Source: Isohypsibius dastychi (lineage: Eukaryota; Tardigrada; Eutardigrada; Parachela; Isohypsibiidae). From it: a stretch of 12,131 nt of DNA. Below are positions 8,303 through 12,131 of this stretch, piece after piece. Made by a program: the position numbers and the translations under genes. The notes below the pieces were generated by a model. The model saw only the letters and a program-made list of their open reading frames with translations, did not search any database and was not told the DNA's origin. How positions within the stretch are numbered: the first letter of the stretch is position 1; the number at the start of each line of letters is the position of its first letter. The DNA lies in NCBI GenBank assembly GCA_034696485.1, contig JAQIWT010001163.1, forward strand, positions 1 through 12,131, in the 5' to 3' direction.

Positions 8303-8375
8303 GACAATCTTGTCCGGCAGGAATGTCCTTTTTTCGGCAGGAATGTCCTGTTTTCGGCAAGATTGTCCTGTGTTG
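8303..8375 (+). repeat. Outer left 20-bp array of the foldback element
   Basis: It has three to four units of the type GTCCTGTTTTCGGCAGGAAT, the first preceded by the terminal CCGGCGGACAATCTTGTCC. It ends with the boundary sequence caagattgtcctgtgtt, which recurs inverted at the outer edges of the other arrays. Confidence 0.8.
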
Positions 8376-8652
8376 GATATACATTCCCGAAACCTTGAAA
8401 GCACATACTTCCATGCACTGAGTTATTGTTCGAACATGGGCAGGATATTTAGGGAACAGTCACGGCCCAAGATAGGTTTGCAGTATTGCATTCGAATTCG
8501 TTTCCCGAATATATTCAGATCCGAACAGTAAGCATAATATCCAAATCGACCGAATACAATTGGTTCAATTCGGTGCAGATCGATTCAAAAAGTCGGCAAA
8601 ATTGGTCCAGAGGGACCGTTTCCTTACCTAAACTTGGCTGACTGAATGAAAT

Positions 8653-8703
8653 GAAAACATTGGTCGGGTCGAATCAGGCTGATCCGACCCGACCAATGTT
8701 TTC
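8653..8703. repeat. Near-perfect 51-bp palindrome in the left arm
   Basis: Two 25-nt arms, from GAAAACATTGGTCGGGTCG to its exact complement, flank a single central base with one mismatched pair. The right arm of the element carries only one half of it (around 10265-10295). Confidence 0.9.
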
Positions 8704-8916
8704 AATGTTAGGGAGTCTTTTCTTCTGGACCTGGATTTCTTGCTCCACCTATTTTGGTGAAACCTCAATGGAAGAAATTCAGAACTTGTCGATTCAGCTT
8801 CTGGGTCATCTACTCTCTTTTAATCTGGTGTTTTAACTGCGAAGTTCACTCCTACGATGCAGTGTTGGGAACGAAAGTAATCTACACTATAAAAGTAGAA
8901 GTCAAAATTCAGGCAT

Positions 8917-9076
8917 GCGTGTCCTGTTTTCGGCAGACATGTCCTGTTTTCGGCAGAATTGTTCTGTTTTCGGCAGGGATGTCCTGTTTGGGCAAGAATG
9001 TTCTTTTTTGGGCACGTAGGCCCTGTTTTTGGCAGGAATGTTCCGTGTCAAACAAGACCGTACTGTTTTCGCTGAG
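8917..9076 (+). repeat. Inner left 20-bp array of the foldback element
   Basis: About seven to eight units of GTCCTGTTTTCGGCAGNNAT are present. They become more degenerate towards the centre of the element (ggcaagaatgttctttttt, ggccctgtttttggcagg). The corresponding right-arm array has only four units. Confidence 0.8.
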
Positions 9077-9360
9077 ATTTGGAACAGGCTGTGAAGCCTT
9101 CCATACAGATTTTACTTCTCGTATGTGGGTGGGGTTCGGGGGTTTGGGAGAGAGAGATAAGCTGAACGGATTGGTGAACAGGGTTTTACGCGAAAGAATA
9201 ACAAACGACATTTGATTTTACAACAACTGACCAAGACATCAAATTATTCCGCTCGCACCATGAAACCAAACACGCTAAACTATGAAAAACAGATCAATGT
9301 CAGTCGGATTGTACTCTATTTCCTTCCCAGGTAGAATACCGACTGCACAAGTCCATCCAT
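9077..9360. other. Central part of the foldback element with no recognised content
   Basis: The stretch is single-copy within the window, contains a GA-rich patch (gggagagagagataag near 9145-9160), and continues the decayed 3' side of the integrase-like remnant. No intact ORF of note. Confidence 0.4.
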
Positions 9361-9901
9361 CTAGCTTGCATTTGCTTGGTCCAATGCAGGAGCGGTGAAA
9401 GACTCGGTGACATTCTGCTCCTCTACGTATTCGACCACACCGTCTACACCATGGCCTTTGTACATCAACTTCCCTTGGACAAGTTCAAACATTTTCGTCT
9501 GACGTCTGATTTGTCGTCGGGTGTTATCAGAGGTCCCAGGCAGATGTCTTTCTTTCATGCTTTCCAGGTAAAACAGTAGAGCAGGAAAATTCGGCTCAGC
9601 TTTGTAGAAACGGTCTGGAACGTCGTGGTCCGCTCTTGAGGGTTCTTGCACTGGGGATATTTCTGTTCTCATCGGCGATCTGCTGTCCTGCTTGCAGATT
9701 AAGTTATCTGAAAAACGAGAATCTCGCGGGATATGGATTTCTTGGATTGCATTGTCCAGTCGCAGGATTAAAACCACAACAAATGTCGAAAACATCAAAG
9801 AATCTTCAAAGTGCCTTCGTTCCGCTGCTCTCGCTGCCCAGACTTCATTCTCGTCGTGTACGATTGTATCAGTGTAATGTAACCCATTATCGCTTCGAAA
9901 A
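9361..9901 (-). pseudogene. Integrase-like coding remnant inside the foldback element
   Basis: The minus strand is open from within the 9956-10029 array to a TAG near 9361. The part from about 9620 to 9400 reads like the region before an integrase zinc-binding domain: a Leu/Tyr-rich helix (FPALLFYLESMKER), then TRRQIRRQTKMFELVQGKLMY, resembling the RRxIRRxAKxFxLxDGxLYYKG pattern of Ginger/gypsy/KRBA2-type integrases. After it, similarity continues only in another frame (ECHR...GPSKC), so a frameshift is likely, and the catalytic DDE core is absent. An acceptor-like tttttcag precedes 9707. The upstream 60 residues are unrecognised. Assignment rests on pattern memory and is tentative; it could be an unrelated exon. 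Confidence 0.35.
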
Positions 9902-9955
9902 TTGACCGTTTTGATAACTTCTTCTAGAAAAAAACACACAGTACACAATCTACTG

Positions 9956-10029
9956 AACACAGGACAATCTTGCCGAAAACAGGACATTCCTGCCGAAAAC
10001 AGGACAGTCCTGCCGAAAACAGGACAAGC
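9956..10029 (-). repeat. Inner right 20-bp array of the foldback element
   Basis: It has four units of CAGGACATTCCTGCCGAAAA read on the plus strand. Its outer edge (aacacaggacaatcttgccg) is identical to the edge of the array at 10553, and about 50 bp match almost perfectly between the two. Confidence 0.85.
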
Positions 10030-10552
10030 ATGCCTGAAGTTCGACTTAAGTTTTCATGGTGCAGGTTACTTTCCTTCCCAATACGACATCGTAGGCGTGA
10101 ACTTCGTAGTTGAAAAACCAGATTAAAAGAGTAGATCTCCCAGAAGCTGAGTCGAGAAGTTTGTTCTGAATCTCAAACAAGATAAACAAAGCAACTCGTG
10201 CTCGAAGTTTTACCAAAATAGGTGGAGTGAGAAATCCAAGTCACCAACGGAAAGACTTCCTAACGTTGAGAACACTGGTTGGACCGAATCAGTCAAGTTA
10301 GGTAAGGAATTTACTTCTCTGGGCCAATTTTCCCGACTTTCTGAATCGACCTGCACCGAACTGAACTGATTGTATTCGGTTGATTCGGATATTTTTGATT
10401 TTTTGATCCGAGTATATTGGGGACAACGAATTCAAATGCAGTACTGCAACCTTATCTCGGGACGTGACTGTTCATTTGATAACCTGTCCATGTTCGAACA
10501 TTTAATCAGTGCATGAAAGTAAGTGCTTTCAAGGTTTCGGGAATTTCTATCC

Positions 10553-10640
10553 AACACAGGACAATCTTGCCGAAAACAGGACATTCCTGCCGAAAACAGG
10601 ACAATCCTGCCGAAAACAGGACAATCCTGCCGGGCAAAAT
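10553..10640 (-). repeat. Outer right 20-bp array of the foldback element
   Basis: It has four units of the same 20-bp repeat followed by the terminal block GGCAAAATTGTCCGCCGGCA and the end CTTGACGGCTACACG. The units are nearly identical to each other, so recent homogenisation is likely. Confidence 0.85.
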
Positions 10641-10840
10641 TGTCCGCCGGCACCCGGACACCCGGACAATCTTGACGGCTACACGCACGCAATGTGGGGT
10701 TTGGGGATCAACTAACGTAGGCCGGGTGGTGACTTCAGAACTAAACTGCATAACCTCTAAAACCTTGAAGTCAGTAGAGGTAGACCCCAGTGTTATGGCC
10801 TACCGGTCAAGCGGTTTGTTCTGATTCCCGAAGCTTACAG

Positions 10841-11800
10841 AAGGATTTTCTGTAAATGGTGTAACAAAAGAAGCTGATATTGTTGTGGGTTGGATTGACC
10901 AGAGCGGAGTAGCTCATTTTGAGGTTTGCAGATCTAATATTTTGTCTCGGCTACAATGAGAATCCTAGTTTTTCAGGATTGATTCGCAATCGACTATGAA
11001 GAGCCTACTCTAGATGGCCAACAGGAGTGGAAGCTGGAGAGTCATAACGAAGATTCAACAAGTGTGACGTTTGTGATGTCGCGAAAACTTGACTACAGTC
11101 ATCCGAAAAAGGCGGGGAGGTAGGTTTCTACCCCAATTCATCACTCCTCAGTTCATTTGGCAGGCTGTGTACTTCCCCAGTGAGGTTGCACTACCTGTTA
11201 GGGCCGGCGTAGGATATGGTGAATATGGAATGATGCAGATGTACTATGATAATCCGAGTAGGTATTCAGATAGATACGATAGCTCTGGGAAGGAGTTGTT
11301 CTTGACAGAAAAACTAAGAAAACATGCTACAAGTATGACCGTGTTTGGGTCAGCGGCGTCGTGTAAGTGATTCTAGGTGGATTCTAGATGTCATGTACTG
11401 TGGTGTTGTTTGGAAGGTTCTTGTTTGATATGAAAATACTATGCTTCGGCACGGCCTCATAAAAGACGTGCCTTTACAAGGAAACCTAGTTGTTCCAGTA
11501 CTTCAACCAGAATTGAGCATCACGGCAGAATGTCGATCTCAGCGTCTCCAGGTGAGGTGACGATCATACGAGCCTGACTGGAAGGGTACATTTCGTACAT
11601 TTTCCTTTGTAAGAATTTGAAGTGTTCTACAGTATGCTTTCATAGACCGAAGATTGTGCGACTAACTGTATCTCGTTGCAGGTACCAAAGTATTTCTGCG
11701 CTACATTCGGTGGTGATACAGATCTGGGGATATATCGTCAAAGATCAGAATTACAATTTCAGCTACCAATTTCAACTTCAACTACTGTAGGTATCAAAAA
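10841..11800 (+). pseudogene. Decayed DBH/MOXD-type copper monooxygenase gene (DOMON plus Cu2-monooxygenase fragments)
   Basis: Five exon-like segments are seen. 10841-10923 encodes a DOMON piece (EADIVVGWIDQSGVAHFE). 10977-11119 continues it (IDYEEPTLDGQQEWKLES) but begins GAT-TGA-TTC, a stop where the family usually has Arg. 11152-11362 encodes a C-terminal copper domain piece (MMQMYYDNPSRYSDRYDSSG, then LTEKLRKH), ending at a GTAAGT donor. 11499-11551 reads LQPELSITAECRSQ and joins in phase. 11682 to about 11790 is similar only in patches and in changing frames (KDQNYNFSYQ). Between 11119 and 11152 only 32 bp remain where some hundreds of codons of the copper domains are expected. The 53-bp first intron has a weak GTTTGC donor. 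These enzymes hydroxylate amine or peptide-like substrates with copper and ascorbate; this copy cannot make one. Confidence 0.75.
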
Positions 11801-12002
11801 CTCGGGTATTGAATAACTTGGGGTTCCCTCAACAGCCCTCAACTTATAATGTCTGGCCACAACTATATGGCGGCCCCCACGGGCCAAAACCAACCCCTGA
11901 TAGACTCAACTCGAACATGTCATGTTGAACGGTAGAGTCGACAGGTACATGATAGTCAAGTTAGTTGAGTTCGCTTCTCGGGTAGGTACAATTTGAACGA
12001 TA
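11801..12002. other. Non-coding flank between the monooxygenase remnant and the 9-bp repeat
   Basis: No gene is seen. Short related strings recur (gactcaactcgaaca, gtagagtcgacagg, gttgagttcgc), suggesting more decayed repeat DNA. Confidence 0.35.
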
Positions 12003-12086
12003 CGGTACGCTCGGTACGCTCGGTATGCTCGGTATGATCGGCAACCTCGGTATGCTCAGGGATACACGGTATGCTCGGTATGACTG
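12003..12086 (+). repeat. 9-bp tandem repeat (cggtatgct)
   Basis: About nine imperfect copies of CGGTATGCT / CGGTACGCT are present, with drift in the middle (cggcaacct) and one 10-bp interruption. A 9-bp period could encode a tripeptide repeat, but no reading frame through it is supported by its surroundings. Confidence 0.85.
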
Positions 12087-12131
12087 ACATGACCGATTCG
12101 CTACAGTCGATAGCTACTGAGTTTCCGTGTA

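Larger units (their letters stand above)
8262..10685. mobile_element. Large foldback-type element with minisatellite-bearing inverted arms (2.4 kb)
   Basis: The left arm (8262 to about 8990) and right arm (about 9957-10685) are inverted copies, roughly 75-80% similar by eye. The termini match as CGTGTAGCCGTCAAGATTGT / its complement. Arm order from the outside is: terminus, 20-bp-unit array, about 530 bp of unique sequence, and a second array of the same unit in the same direction. The central kilobase is not repeated and holds an integrase-like remnant. Long inverted arms built partly of tandem repeats recall foldback elements such as Drosophila FB. No complete transposase is present. I found no clear target-site duplication, so exact ends are provisional. 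Confidence 0.75.

Noticed and set aside
8300-8375. Possible CRISPR-like array
   Set aside because: The 20-bp units are contiguous with no unique spacers, occur in four inverted arrays and sit in eukaryotic sequence, so this is a minisatellite of a mobile element.
8247-9215. Plus- and minus-strand ORFs with repeated FRQDCPVF or SCFRQ-like residues
   Set aside because: These are translations of the 20-bp array in the foldback element; the 20-bp period shifts frame with every unit and gives no consistent protein.
10432-10824. Several overlapping ORFs on both strands
   Set aside because: They arise from the right terminal array and terminus of the foldback element, not from genes.
1-12131. tRNA or rRNA genes
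   Set aside because: No cloverleaf with matching A and B box sequences and no rRNA-like block was seen on either strand by eye.

Overview
The window looks like nuclear DNA of an invertebrate animal. Coding segments are broken by GT-AG introns, most of them short (about 50-110 bp). There are TATA boxes and AATAAA signals, there is no operon structure, and repetitive DNA is abundant. The recognisable domains (METTL24-type methyltransferase, DOMON/copper monooxygenase, secreted cysteine-knot-like peptides) are animal families. I cannot name the species or phylum.

Left part (1-3330): the 3' end of an unrecognised coding segment, then one complete three-exon gene on the + strand. I reassembled it as exons 1084-1418, 1858-2027 and 2138-3093, encoding a 486-residue type II membrane protein with a METTL24-like methyltransferase domain. 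Its first intron carries a degenerate short-motif array.

Middle part (3600-7000): a cluster of repeats, namely a foldback MITE-like element, a diverged relative and a GTCC/CCGAC array between them. A 73-nt pre-miRNA-like hairpin follows. Two small two-exon genes on the - strand encode secreted cysteine-rich peptides. They share architecture and cysteine spacing and are evidently paralogues. One lacks exactly the two cysteines that would form one knottin disulfide.

Right part (7850-12131): the 3' end of an unrecognised - strand gene stops about 100 bp from a 2.4-kb foldback element (8262-10685). The element's arms are about 75-80% similar inverted copies, each bounded by arrays of a 20-bp unit with dyad symmetry. 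Its centre holds an integrase-like coding remnant. Immediately after the element lies a decayed DBH/MOXD-type monooxygenase gene on the + strand, with a nonsense codon in the DOMON exon and a large internal deletion. A 9-bp tandem repeat lies near the window end.

The genes do not form an obvious pathway. The main themes are repeat-driven remodelling of a gene-sparse region and a small secreted-peptide family. All domain calls come from reading motifs by eye; no database search was run.
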